Shown here: positions 1 through 8,918 of the stretch, piece after piece
Position numbering within the stretch: position 1 is the first letter of the stretch
How the letters are laid out: each line of letters opens with the position of its first letter
Assembly: GCF_008728195.1 (NCBI RefSeq)
Contig: NZ_CP031599.1
Span: 372,001 to 436,000 of the forward strand
Length of the DNA stretch: 64,000 nt
Origin: Roseovarius indicus
Lineage (GTDB): Bacteria > Pseudomonadota > Alphaproteobacteria > Rhodobacterales > Rhodobacteraceae
Reading direction: 5' to 3'
Position numbers and translations under genes: made by a program
Notes under the pieces: generated by a model
Told to the model about the DNA's origin: nothing
The model's database searches: none
What the model saw: the letters and a program-made list of their open reading frames with translations, nothing else

Positions 1-5
1 CCAGA

Positions 6-725
6 ATGCCGAACGAAAATCTTGTGGTGATCGCAGCGATGGCCCGGAAAGGGGGCAGTGGAAAAACGACGCTTTCGCGCGCCTTGATCAGCGCCGCGAT
101 CGCCGCCGGACGCAGAGTGATGTTGATCGACACGGACAGCACGAGAGTACTCGGGGCCTGGCATGCTCGGGCGGAAGCCGGTGGGCTGAGTTCGCCGCTT
201 CTCTGCTCGGCCACCGTCGAAAGCGTGGCGGGTGTCGAGGATCAGATCGATCAGGTCTACATGGCAGGCACAGCAGACTTCATCTTCATCGATACCGCAG
301 GGGTCGGTGCCGAATGGTCAGACGGCATCGCGGTGCTTGCGGACCACATTGTGACGCCCGTCATGCTGTCAACGTCTGATTTCGATGTCGGCGCGCAGAC
401 TGCTGATTGGTTTGAGAAACTGAAATCCCGTGTTGACGACCCCTCTAGCCTTCCGCGCCACCACGTCGTCCTCAACATGGTCGACCCGAAAACGACCCGT
501 GCTGACGCCGCCCTGATTGAAGAAGCGCTCACCCGTTTTCCGGTGATTGAGACCGTCATGATGCGACGGAACACTTACAAGGAGATGGACCAGAAGGGGC
601 TTCTCCACGCCTTGGCACTGGAAAAGCAAGCCGATCCGAATCCCCTGATGCGCCCACATGTACGTCATGTCGTCGAGGCGCTCGAGGAGGCGACGGACAT
701 CCTCAACAACATTCTTGCTGCGTGA
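6..725 (+). CDS. virC1: VirC1-like ParA-family ATPase
   Basis: A 239-residue cytoplasmic MinD/ParA-type ATPase. The deviant Walker A KGGSGKTT is at residues 15-22, the A' region LIDTD is near 40-44 and Walker B FIFIDTAG is at 92-99. The C-terminal part resembles Agrobacterium VirC1 (recalled, not searched): a K/R-G-LLH-type segment, then a 'DPNPLMR' stretch like VirC1 'DPTMRLI', ending in ILxA. VirC1 helps assemble the relaxosome at the T-DNA border/overdrive and recruits the transfer complex to the cell pole. The next gene looks like VirC2, which supports VirC1 over an ordinary plasmid ParA. A plasmid-partition role is the alternative. The ATG at 6 is close to the window edge, so the upstream context is missing. 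Confidence 0.75.
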   Translation: MPNENLVVIAAMARKGGSGKTTLSRALISAAIAAGRRVMLIDTDSTRVLGAWHARAEAGGLSSPLLCSATVESVAGVEDQIDQVYMAGTADFIFIDTAGVGAEWSDGIAVLADHIVTPVMLSTSDFDVGAQTADWFEKLKSRVDDPSSLPRHHVVLNMVDPKTTRADAALIEEALTRFPVIETVMMRRNTYKEMDQKGLLHALALEKQADPNPLMRPHVRHVVEALEEATDILNNILAA

Positions 726-1368
726 GGACAGTCGATTGCGCAAGAAGATCCCGACCATCACCAGGCCCGACCCAGCCTACGCCGCCACCCTGCAACAAGG
801 TGACCGCGAGGTTCCCGGGAAAGAGGATGAGGCACAGGTCACAGCAACCACGACAGGCACCCCAGCCACTGATGTTGACGCTGATCGGCACGAGTCAGAC
901 TGTGTGCCGGAAGGTGCCGTGGCGCCGCACCAAGTCACCGCGGAAAGCTCTGACCCGCATACCAGCCTGAGAGCTCCCGTATCGGCGCGCGCTTTGAACC
1001 CGACCCGGAAGATCGACATCAGGGTCAACGCACTCGAACGACAGGAAGCAGCGCTGCAAACTTGTGGTGTTGAGCCAGCACATGTGGTGCGTGCCGCCCT
1101 GCGCCGTGCAGTCAAAGACTGGCAACTGTCGCCGGTCTTCGCCCCAGTCGCGGAGGAGCGACGCACTCGAAACACGCGGTGGCAGGCCCGGACATCTCTG
1201 GCAGTCGATGCGACCAGCCTGGGTACTCTCCTCCGGGACCACGACCCCCTCGACGTCTTGAGTAAATGGGCTCTGATCCGCGGCCAAGTGGAACCACGCA
1301 TATGGGGCGAGATCGACAAAATCTTGGAAGAAATTGCGGTTCGCGCTGCATCGCCGCATGAACCGTAA
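658..1368 (+). CDS. virC2: VirC2-like ribbon-helix-helix DNA-binding protein
   Basis: Open frame directly after virC1; the coding part surely covers about 740-1368. The start is unsettled: ATG 658 lies inside virC1 without a good ribosome site, TTG 715 overlaps the virC1 end, and TTG 736 follows a weak GAGGAC. The first half is Pro/Thr-rich and probably disordered. The second half contains 'RKIDIRVNALERQEAAL', then 'VVRAALRRAVKDW', and later 'HDPLDVLSKWALIRG', matching in order the RHH-region and 'FDPLGLETARAFG' segments of Agrobacterium VirC2 as I recall it. VirC2 binds the overdrive enhancer next to the T-DNA border. The family call rests on these short matches and gene order. Confidence 0.55.
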   Translation: MYVMSSRRSRRRRTSSTTFLLREDSRLRKKIPTITRPDPAYAATLQQGDREVPGKEDEAQVTATTTGTPATDVDADRHESDCVPEGAVAPHQVTAESSDPHTSLRAPVSARALNPTRKIDIRVNALERQEAALQTCGVEPAHVVRAALRRAVKDWQLSPVFAPVAEERRTRNTRWQARTSLAVDATSLGTLLRDHDPLDVLSKWALIRGQVEPRIWGEIDKILEEIAVRAASPHEP

Positions 1369-1528
1369 GATACCTATCTTAAAAGATAACTTGCATTTCG
1401 CCGGTGGATTTTCGCCCACCCGGAACGGTTCATCTTGCAGTTGCAGAAACCTAGTCCTAACACCAGCTAACAGGAATTTCAGACCTCAGTAGTGACGAAT
1501 TGCGAGGTCCATTTAGGAGGAACGCATT

Positions 1529-1768
1529 ATGAACACGAAGCCCCGCCTGACTGGCGAACCGATCATGCGCATCCTCTGCAAGACATCTGAAAATCTGGTT
1601 GGCTACCTTTACCAATGGAACAATGGTGACGTGCAGCCTGCCTGGTTCGACGGCGCCATGGCGGACGTTCGCTATGAACCATTCATTCAAGCGCCTGAAC
1701 AAAACCCTGTCGATCCGAAGACCCCCAGACCGCGTCAGCAAGATCTGATGCACCTTGAAAAGGCCTAG
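1529..1768 (+). CDS. small hypothetical protein
   Basis: A 79-residue protein with no family I recognise. The start is well supported by an AGGAGG ribosome-binding site at about 1515-1520, eight bases before the ATG. The sequence is mixed polar and aromatic, with a Trp/Tyr-rich middle (residues about 24-40) and a Pro-rich tail. There is no signal peptide or membrane segment. It stands alone between virC2 and the Fic gene, with 160 bases of non-coding DNA upstream. Confidence 0.55.
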   Translation: MNTKPRLTGEPIMRILCKTSENLVGYLYQWNNGDVQPAWFDGAMADVRYEPFIQAPEQNPVDPKTPRPRQQDLMHLEKA

Positions 1769-1859
1769 CTCAAAGCCTCGCGTCGGTTTGTGGGTCATCC
1801 CATCTCGCAGGTCCTTTGAGCGATAGAGTTGACTTCTATACCTCAAAAGTGATCTAGGT

Positions 1860-1890
1860 ATGAGTTATAGAAAGGATATCTATAACTCAT
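1860..1890. promoter_or_regulatory. 12-bp perfect palindrome over the Fic start codon
   Basis: Arms ATGAGTTATAGA (1860-1871) and TCTATAACTCAT (1879-1890) are exact inverted copies separated by 7 bases. The right arm contains the first two bases of the fic ATG (1889), and the only Shine-Dalgarno-like bases (AAAGGA) lie at the arm/spacer boundary. A related half-site TCTATACCTCA lies at 1835-1845, next to a TTGACT -35-like hexamer (1829-1834). This looks like an operator, possibly bound by the winged-helix end of the Fic protein, or an RNA hairpin limiting translation. Confidence 0.6.
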
Positions 1891-3013
1891 GGCTTGGAAC
1901 TGGACGCTGCCCGATTGGCCGGATTTCCGGTATGACGCCTCCGCTCTGGAGCCGTTTGAGCAGACGTTTCTGCTGTCGTCCGGAGAAATCCTCGGCGCGG
2001 TCCATCATGTCAGCCAGCCGGAGCGCGAGCAACTCCGCATCGAACTGCTCAGCGAGGAAGCGATGCAGACGAGCGCCATCGAGGGTGAAATCCTCGACCG
2101 GCTCAGTGTCCAGTCTTCGCTGCGCCGCCATCTGGGCCTCGATCCGGACAGCTACCCTGCCAAACCGCGCGAACAGGGCGTCGCGGAAATGATGGTCGAC
2201 GTCTATTCCAGCTTTGCGGACACGCTGAGCCACGAGACGCTGTACCGCTGGCATCGGATGCTCCTATCCCATGACCGTCGGTTGGAAACCATCGGGGCCT
2301 ACCGACAACACGCCGAGGCTATGCAAATCGTTTCCGGCCGCCTCGACCGGCCCACGATCCATTTCGAAGCGCCTCCCTCAGAGCGGGTCATACCTGAGAT
2401 GGAGCGATACGCGGATTGGTTCAACAAGACCGGGCCGGGGGGAGCAGAGCCGCTTCCAGCGCTGACGCGCGCAGGGCTAGGCCACCTCTATTTCGAGAGC
2501 ATCCACCCATTCGAAGACGGCAACGGCCGCCTGGGTCGCGCCCTCGCTGAAAAGTCGCTGGCGCAGAACATTGGCCAGCCAACCCTCATCTCGCTCGCCT
2601 TCACCATCGAGAAGGAGCGCAAGGCATACTACGACCAGCTCGAGCAGCATCAAAAAACGCTCGACGTGACCGATTGGCTCGTCTGGTTCGCGGAAGTTGT
2701 CTTGAAGGCTCAACAGGCAACACTTGACCGCGTCGGCTTCTTCATCAGCAAGGCACACTTCTACGATCGTCACAGAGACCACTTGAACGAACGCCAGGCC
2801 AAGGCCATCGCTCGAATGTTTCGGGAAGGCCCTGGCGGTTTCAAAGGCGGCCTCAGCGCCGACAACTATCTCAAGATCACCGGAACTTCACGTGCAACCG
2901 CAACCCGCGATCTGCAGGACCTGGTCGAGAAAGGTGCGTTCAGCCGAACCGGTGAGCGACGCCATACGAGGTACTGGTTGAAGCTCAGATCTGAAGGTCT
3001 GTTCAAGAAATGA
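1889..3013 (+). CDS. Fic-family protein with C-terminal winged helix
   Basis: A 374-residue Fic protein, of a family that usually transfers AMP from ATP to a hydroxyl on a target protein. The catalytic motif HPFEDGNGRLGR is complete at residues 206-217. A Fic inhibitory motif (S/T-x-x-x-E-G/N) is present near the N terminus as TSAIEG, residues 61-66, so this is an N-terminally self-inhibited (class II) Fic. The N-terminal 60 residues match the DUF4172-type lead domain, and the last 70 residues look like a winged-helix DNA-binding domain. No separate antitoxin gene is adjacent. The palindrome over its start codon suggests autoregulation. Target is unknown. Confidence 0.9.
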   Translation: MAWNWTLPDWPDFRYDASALEPFEQTFLLSSGEILGAVHHVSQPEREQLRIELLSEEAMQTSAIEGEILDRLSVQSSLRRHLGLDPDSYPAKPREQGVAEMMVDVYSSFADTLSHETLYRWHRMLLSHDRRLETIGAYRQHAEAMQIVSGRLDRPTIHFEAPPSERVIPEMERYADWFNKTGPGGAEPLPALTRAGLGHLYFESIHPFEDGNGRLGRALAEKSLAQNIGQPTLISLAFTIEKERKAYYDQLEQHQKTLDVTDWLVWFAEVVLKAQQATLDRVGFFISKAHFYDRHRDHLNERQAKAIARMFREGPGGFKGGLSADNYLKITGTSRATATRDLQDLVEKGAFSRTGERRHTRYWLKLRSEGLFKK

Positions 3014-3038
3014 TATCTGGAGATTATGGAGCTACCGT

Positions 3039-5366
3039 TCAATCAACAACGAGTACCGCCTCTACCGCCTCTTTCTCGGTCTCACAATGCGTGGGTTGAA
3101 GCCGTCCATTTCGCCATGCCCAAACTGTAAAGCCAGTCTTGGCCCGCTTATGCACGGTACCATTCTGTATTTCGACGTGCCCCTCAGACACGAGCCGGAG
3201 CACCACACGCTTTCCAGCTTCCGCTCCATCAATCTCAAAAAGTTTCGAAGCTGAAGCCTCTACAAGCAAGTGGTCTCCCTTGGTGTCTATTACAACTACA
3301 GCCTTATCAACCCATACAAGGAAATCCGGCCAATAGGCCTTGCCCTCGTGAAGAAGGGGAAGAGAGTAGCCGCTGCCGACCGGGTTTCGCGCCCAAACCC
3401 GCTGCGTTCGATCAAGAGCGCGCGCGAATTTTGCTTCAAGCGGGTTCAAGCCCGAATACTTTCCGTGGAGTGAGCGCTTGAACTCCTCATTGGAGTTCGG
3501 ATCGATAGCCACCGGGCCGACAGAATAGGGACTATCTACATCGTTCTGGAAGATGACCGAGTGCTGGATATACGCGGCAACTACTTCTTGAGCTTTGGTG
3601 CGCAGGTGATCCGCCGCAGGACTGCTCAGCTCAATCATCGCATCGAACTTTGGCTCCTCGATATCCACGAGGTTCACAGGACCCCCTGCCCTTCGAAGGC
3701 CGCCAGGATAGCTCCGCAGAATCTCTCGCCGGAAGACAGAGCGCGCCGTGACGCGGTTTGAATGTTCGACATCAACCCACTCAAACTGAGCGTCGGATTC
3801 TTCCCCTACCTTTTGAAGCACCTGCATCCGGCTTCCTTGACCCACAGTATTTTGGGCGTCCGAACGAAAGTCCATGATTGATTTGACGATGCGCGAAATT
3901 GGTTCCAGAGCGCGACTGCTCTCGATTCCAACCGTAGGAATGGTTCGCGGAGGTTGGGGGTCTATCCGATCGCGCTTACCGCGCGTCTTTTCATCCTTCA
4001 CCACCAGCGCAATAGAGGGGTGCTCAGAGGCCAAGTCTTTGCGGATATCCCTCAGAATATCGTCAAAGACCCCCCTCTCATCCGTTCGGATGTGGAAGTG
4101 CGCCGTGTTCAGGATTGGGTCGTTGTAGTGCACAGCCCCTGGCTGGCGCAGAACCCGGCCTATTACCTGAGTGATTTGCCGCGCCGAAGCCATTTCCTTG
4201 TCGATGTAGGCAAAGCAGCAAGCGGGATCATCCCAGCCTTCCTGGAGACCAAGATTGAAAATGACATGCTCATAGTCTCCCGCCGTGAAGCGAGCATAGT
4301 CCTTCTCTCCGCCGTCAAACAGGTGCATTTCAGTAGGCTTGGGGGAGTCCTTCGAGAACTTGAGCTGGCAGTAGACTGCTATCTTCTCTGGCTTGATTTT
4401 GGCTACCTCAACAAGGTGACGCCAAATGAGAATGGGACGTGCCTGCCGGTCCTTGAACGGTCTCTTCAAATCCTCAGCGATGGACATCCCATCGACAGTG
4501 TTCGTTGAACAAACGTAGATGGCCTTCGGCGTGAAGGGGAGCTTGTGATCCCTTGTAACTTCCTGCGCGATCTTCAGGTCTGCAAGCAAGTTATCCAAGG
4601 CTGGCTCGAGAGGCGTAATATAGCCGTCGATTGAGATACGCTCTTTTACAAGTCCCGAGAGCACAACTTCTCTGCTCGAGACTGACGTTGAAAAGTCCTC
4701 GTCCTTCCAACCCTTATCATTGCGAAGCCGCCCCATGACATTGTTGAGGCGCGGCGGCAAGGTAAGCGTCGCGCTCGCAACGATGAGCGCATCCGGTGAC
4801 AGTTCCAGCAGCCTTTCAGACTGCAAGTCCGAGAGATTGTGGCCTTCATCATACACGATGATGAGCGGACGCCTTTGTCCCTTCTCGGTTCGGCGCTTCT
4901 TCAGCTGATCCCAAAGAGACTCTTCCGCAAGGTCGAGCTGGGCCCGATGCACTTTGCGGTCTTCGCTCGAGCTATCCTCGACAGCGAACTTGCCGACTGT
5001 CGCCACCAAGAGAACGGGCGTGTCGGCGCTCGACAAATGATCGGGAGCGACTTCAAGAAGCGGCACGATGTTGAAGCCGGAAAGGTTGTCGGCGTACTTG
5101 CCCGAGGAGAGATTCTCGAAAGTCTGAGAGACCACCACCCTTCCCTTCGATATCCACAGGACAACAGGGGCCACACCGAGCCCATCTCGCATCTGCGAAA
5201 CCGCATCCGCTAGCATTAGCGTCTTGCCGCTGCCGGTGATTGCAACCAGCGTCTGAAGAAAAGGGATCGTCGTCGTTCGATCCACCATTAAAGGGTTAGC
5301 TGAATAGTCAAAAAATCGTTGGGCAATCTGGCTTGATGCCCGTTCTTGAAAATCAATGAGCTCCAT
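3039..5366 (-). CDS. res: type III restriction enzyme, Res subunit
   Basis: A 775-residue SF2 helicase-nuclease. Walker A (ITGSGKT) is at residues 43-49, the DEAD-box variant DEGH at 173-176, and motif VI is seen as QVIGRVLRQ. The C-terminal end has a PD-(D/E)xK nuclease signature: PD at 680-681 and DTK at 694-696. Res needs the Mod subunit, tracks along DNA using ATP and cuts when it meets a second, inversely oriented unmodified site. The start codon shares one base with the mod stop codon (TAATG at 5364-5368), so the two are translationally coupled. At 775 residues it is shorter than EcoP1I/EcoP15I Res, but all motifs are present. Confidence 0.92.
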   Translation of the reverse strand: MELIDFQERASSQIAQRFFDYSANPLMVDRTTTIPFLQTLVAITGSGKTLMLADAVSQMRDGLGVAPVVLWISKGRVVVSQTFENLSSGKYADNLSGFNIVPLLEVAPDHLSSADTPVLLVATVGKFAVEDSSSEDRKVHRAQLDLAEESLWDQLKKRRTEKGQRRPLIIVYDEGHNLSDLQSERLLELSPDALIVASATLTLPPRLNNVMGRLRNDKGWKDEDFSTSVSSREVVLSGLVKERISIDGYITPLEPALDNLLADLKIAQEVTRDHKLPFTPKAIYVCSTNTVDGMSIAEDLKRPFKDRQARPILIWRHLVEVAKIKPEKIAVYCQLKFSKDSPKPTEMHLFDGGEKDYARFTAGDYEHVIFNLGLQEGWDDPACCFAYIDKEMASARQITQVIGRVLRQPGAVHYNDPILNTAHFHIRTDERGVFDDILRDIRKDLASEHPSIALVVKDEKTRGKRDRIDPQPPRTIPTVGIESSRALEPISRIVKSIMDFRSDAQNTVGQGSRMQVLQKVGEESDAQFEWVDVEHSNRVTARSVFRREILRSYPGGLRRAGGPVNLVDIEEPKFDAMIELSSPAADHLRTKAQEVVAAYIQHSVIFQNDVDSPYSVGPVAIDPNSNEEFKRSLHGKYSGLNPLEAKFARALDRTQRVWARNPVGSGYSLPLLHEGKAYWPDFLVWVDKAVVVIDTKGDHLLVEASASKLFEIDGAEAGKRVVLRLVSEGHVEIQNGTVHKRAKTGFTVWAWRNGRLQPTHCETEKEAVEAVLVVD

Positions 5367-7354
5367 TAAGCGCGCTCGTCCTCGTTATTGTATTCGTCGT
5401 TCTCGTTCAGGCCGAGGTCCGCCAGAATCTTGTCCGGAATTTTCCAGAAGCGAACGTTAGGAGACTGGAACATCTCGTAGCGAGCGTAAACATGAAATGG
5501 CGGCTCAATACTTGCCTTCTTTGCCTCTAGGGCAACCTTCTTATAGGTGTCGAGGCTCAGAGAGCCAACCGGCCCACCATTGTCCCAGATGAGGAAGTAT
5601 CCCTCTTCATTCTGATCGAGACCGACCAAGTACTGATAGCTCTCGTCATCTACACGCTTCAGGCTTGGTGCTGAGCGCTTATGGTTCTCCCAGTGCGACG
5701 TGAGCACAACGTCAATGAGCTCGTCTCGCTGCATGGTGAGAACGGTCTTGGCGTCGATAGTCTTGGTAAGAAGGCGATATTCAAAGCCACCGCCGAGCGG
5801 CTTTGCCTTCTTCCCATTTGGCCGCTTGCCTGTGACGGCATTGTGCAAGCGTTGCCAGGTGAGGGTTCTAGCATATTTGTCGCCGTTCTCAGGAGCACCT
5901 TGTTCAATAAGGATAAAGCGGCGGTCTGCCTCGAGCTCCATGTTGAGCTCCAGAACGGCATGTCCGGTTGAACCGGATCCCGCATAGGGGTCGAGCACAA
6001 GTCCATTGTCCGGACACCAGATCTGAATGATTTTCTTGAGCAGACGGAGCGGCTTAACAGTATCGAAGGCGTGACCCTTGCCTACAATCTCATCAAGCTC
6101 TTTCTTGGCCATGTCCGAGTGACCTGACTGAGCGTGAGGCCACGTCACTGACCCCACGTCAGCAGGAGTCTCATAGAACTCCTCATCCCAGAATGTTGTA
6201 GGGATCATGCCAGCGCGGACGACATCAATAGGCGTCTTGAGACGAGGACGCCCTGCCCCCGGCCTTCTCTTCCTATCATCACGGAAGAACAGCTTCGGCC
6301 AGTTACCCTTCTCCCGACGCTCAAGCGCTTTCTTCGCTGCAAGTTGAACTACTGGGTCGCTCGCAGGATTATAGCCCTCAAGTGCAACGCTACTCCCAGA
6401 AAGGACAAGAGCGTTGCCCCGGCCATCGCCGAGGTCTTTCTCGACATACGCGACACCCCATTCTCGAAGATGCTTCTTCGCTTCGGCTTTAGTGAAATTT
6501 ACCCAGTGGGCACGAGCCTCAGGAAGGTTTCCGTCATACTCGTACTCGCCATTCGGGTAATGAAGGTTGCCAGTGAAGGGCGATTGGATCGCGTAAGCTG
6601 TCTTTTCCCGATTTTGCCGTGCTGAGGGGTCAGTTGGAATCCAATCCCCACTATCGTCTCCATCAATATTCTTCGACCCAGACCGATCAATAGGCAACAG
6701 ATCCATTTTCGCCAGCCCTTTATCTTTGGCGTAGACGAGAACGTAGTCAGTGGTCTTAGAGACAGATTTTCCACCTTTGGGAGAGTACGCCTTCTGCCAG
6801 TTAATAATGGCAAGCCGGTTCTTCTCCCCGAAGACTTCATCCAGCATCATCCCCAAGTGGAAGAGCTCGTTGTCGTCGATGCATATTGCAAGAACACCAG
6901 AAGGTTTCAGCATCGCCTTCATGATTTGAAGGCGCGGCATCATTGCCTTGATCCACTTGGTGTGACGCGACCCATCTTCGCTGGACACAATCGTCCCAAG
7001 TTCGGGGTCGTTCGGGTCGTTGTCCCAACGGTCGTTGTAACGGAAGTATTGCCCAGTGTTGTACGGAGGGTCGGTGACGATTAGGTCTACCTGCCCGCGG
7101 TACTTGTAGAGCGTTACCATGGCTTGAAGGTTTTCACCCTCGATGAGCATGTTCTTTGATTGCGCTTCAGGCGAACCGACATGGAGCTTGGGCTCCCGGC
7201 GTGTCTGACGAGGACGGACCTTCTTGGCAATCTGCATTGCTGAGCGCTTCCCATGGAAGCTCAGGGCAACGCCGCTCGTCATCATGCTTTTTGCGAGGCG
7301 CTCTAGCTCCTCGCGAGTGAGTTTTGAGAGCTCTGCCTCGAAGTCAAATTCCAT
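5366..7354 (-). CDS. mod: type III DNA methyltransferase, Mod subunit
   Basis: A 662-residue N6-adenine methyltransferase of the beta class: motif IV DPPY is at residues 95-98 and precedes motif I DPYAGSG at 455-461. The region between them (about 130-450) would hold the target recognition domain. It modifies one strand of an asymmetric site and supplies recognition to Res, which follows with a one-base overlap. A LexA-type box GTTC-N7-GTTC lies 29-43 bases upstream of the ATG, an unusual control for an R-M system. The methyltransferase appears intact. Presence of a complete mod-res pair suggests a plasmid stabilisation or phage-defence role. Confidence 0.92.
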   Translation of the reverse strand: MEFDFEAELSKLTREELERLAKSMMTSGVALSFHGKRSAMQIAKKVRPRQTRREPKLHVGSPEAQSKNMLIEGENLQAMVTLYKYRGQVDLIVTDPPYNTGQYFRYNDRWDNDPNDPELGTIVSSEDGSRHTKWIKAMMPRLQIMKAMLKPSGVLAICIDDNELFHLGMMLDEVFGEKNRLAIINWQKAYSPKGGKSVSKTTDYVLVYAKDKGLAKMDLLPIDRSGSKNIDGDDSGDWIPTDPSARQNREKTAYAIQSPFTGNLHYPNGEYEYDGNLPEARAHWVNFTKAEAKKHLREWGVAYVEKDLGDGRGNALVLSGSSVALEGYNPASDPVVQLAAKKALERREKGNWPKLFFRDDRKRRPGAGRPRLKTPIDVVRAGMIPTTFWDEEFYETPADVGSVTWPHAQSGHSDMAKKELDEIVGKGHAFDTVKPLRLLKKIIQIWCPDNGLVLDPYAGSGSTGHAVLELNMELEADRRFILIEQGAPENGDKYARTLTWQRLHNAVTGKRPNGKKAKPLGGGFEYRLLTKTIDAKTVLTMQRDELIDVVLTSHWENHKRSAPSLKRVDDESYQYLVGLDQNEEGYFLIWDNGGPVGSLSLDTYKKVALEAKKASIEPPFHVYARYEMFQSPNVRFWKIPDKILADLGLNENDEYNNEDERA

Positions 7355-7382
7355 ATCTAGATACCGCTGGGCTCATCGCGTT

Positions 7383-7397
7383 GTTCTTACTATGTTC
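7383..7397 (-). promoter_or_regulatory. LexA-type SOS box upstream of mod
   Basis: GTTC TTACTAT GTTC matches exactly the alphaproteobacterial LexA consensus GTTC-N7-GTTC (the reverse of GAAC-N7-GAAC). It lies 29 bases before the mod start, where it could block a promoter. A near-identical box is at 14829-14843. Confidence 0.55.
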
Positions 7398-7540
7398 TCA
7401 TTAATCAGATCTAAACGCATTTACAACTTGCGAGTAGAGGAAGTGCGTTGCTCAGGCCCGTTTGCGGCCACCCTTGTCCGGAGCTTGTAGCCGAAGAAGC
7501 TTCTCCAGATCGAGGCGAAAGACCGTGTGAATTGGGCATT

Positions 7541-7903
7541 TCAACGACGAGGCTCACCTACGTCAAGTACGTCAACATTTCCATCACAATCAGCGGTGCC
7601 CATAAAGACGACCGAATTCCGGGTCGTTTCTGATGAGTTCCCGAACGCTTGATACCCCCTCCGATTCTTCGTCGCCGCAAGCTTCATGAGCGCGTTGACC
7701 GCCCTGCCCTCGTCCTCATGCTGTTCGATCAGCATCTGCCCTCGAAACCCGATACGGCCCCATTCCCGCACGAGGCATGCGCCGCCAAACAGGTCTGGCT
7801 GAACGCTCATTCGATAGAAGCGCCGCATGTTGAGAGACGGGTCGATCCGCTTGAGATCGACCGTCGTCGGGAACACTTCCATTTGCTGCGATATGTCGAA
7901 CAT
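7541..7903 (-). CDS. WGR domain protein
   Basis: A 120-residue cytoplasmic protein made mainly of one WGR domain. The signature Trp-Gly-Arg is seen as REWGRIG at about residues 47-53, and the flanking pattern (F-Y-x-M-x-V before it, G-R-A-V-N-A-L after it) fits. WGR domains occur in PARPs and in many short bacterial plasmid proteins, and bind nucleic acid ends in the eukaryotic examples. The start fits the usual family length. It is the last gene before the DUF2493 gene on the same strand, and the pairing is common on Rhodobacterales plasmids. Confidence 0.8.
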   Translation of the reverse strand: MFDISQQMEVFPTTVDLKRIDPSLNMRRFYRMSVQPDLFGGACLVREWGRIGFRGQMLIEQHEDEGRAVNALMKLAATKNRRGYQAFGNSSETTRNSVVFMGTADCDGNVDVLDVGEPRR

Positions 7904-7987
7904 GTTGTTGGCGCCTCTCTCCAGACCACAATATCAAGCGCTCTTCGACGTTTCCACAATGTTCTGTCCCGGATTGAAGTCGGGGGC

Positions 7988-8918
7988 TCACGCCCCCTTC
8001 TCGAACTTCATGACCGGGATGCCAAGCTTCTTGGCCTTGTCGGCGAGGTTTTCCTGGATACCGGTTCCGGGGAAGACAAGAACCCCGACCGGGAGCACAT
8101 CCAGCATCGCGTCGTTGCGCTTGAAGGGCGCGGCCTTGGCGTGCTTGGTCCAATCAGGCTTGAAGGCGACCTGCGTCACGCTGCGAGCCTCGGCCCATTT
8201 GGCGGCGATGAGTTCTGCGCCTTTGGGGCTGCCACCGTGCAAAAGGACCATGTCGGGATGCTTGGTCCGGACCTGGTCGAGCTTACCCCAGATCAGGCGG
8301 TGATCGTTGAAGTCGGTCCCACCGGTGAGGGCGACTTTGGGGCCTGCGGGGAGCATACCTCGGTCTCTGCGCGGCGCTTGGCGGCCAGGAAGTCGCGGCT
8401 GTCGATCAGGGCGGCGGTCATGTGCTGACGGTTCACCATCGATCCGGTGCGGGGGCGCCAGGCTGATCCCGTGTGCTGGACAAACTCGGAGGCGGCGTGA
8501 TCGCGCATCATGTCCATGCAGTTGCGCCGTTCGATCAGCGTCAGGCCTTCGGCCGTCAGGCGCTCTAGCTCGACGGATTTCACCTCGGAGCCGTCCTGCT
8601 CGCGTTGGAGGCGACGCTGCGCCTGTTCGTTCTCATCGAGCGACCGCTCGATCCGGGCCGTGGCGCGGTGGAAGAGGTTGACCTGGCCCCAGAGAACTTC
8701 TTCGAGGTCGGGTTCCATGCGGGTGTCTTCCAGGGTCGCGACGAGGGCGTCGAAGATGTCGGCGACGGCGACCGCGAGGCGCTGCCCATCGGGCATAGGG
8801 CGCGGATCGGGCTCGTCGAAGGGGCGGTAGCCATAGAGCTGCAGTTCGTCGAGCGCATGGGCGGTCTGGGATCGCTGTGGGCGGGTTCATACGTCTCGTC
8901 GCGGGTGTGGATCGTCAT
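7988..8918 (-). pseudogene. DUF2493 (YspA/SLOG-like) protein, two frameshifts
   Basis: The family protein is about 310 residues, with a C-terminal DUF2493 Rossmann/SLOG-like domain. Here the coding sequence is in three frames. MTIHTRDETYEP starts at 8918; at the GGG run 8868-8870 the frame must shift by one lost base to read ALDELQLYGYRP; near 8339-8344 another lost base is needed to join the middle part (…FLAAKRRAETEV) to the DUF2493 domain (PKVALTGGTDFNDHR … LLHGGSPKGAE). Both losses are single bases in short G/C runs, so sequencing error is as likely as true decay. Restored, the protein would be full length. Function is unknown; nucleotide-related ligand binding is proposed for SLOG domains. 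Confidence 0.75.

Noticed and set aside
7649..8428. 259-codon plus-strand frame opposite WGR and DUF2493 genes
   Set aside because: The minus-strand products are recognisable families; this frame shows no domain.
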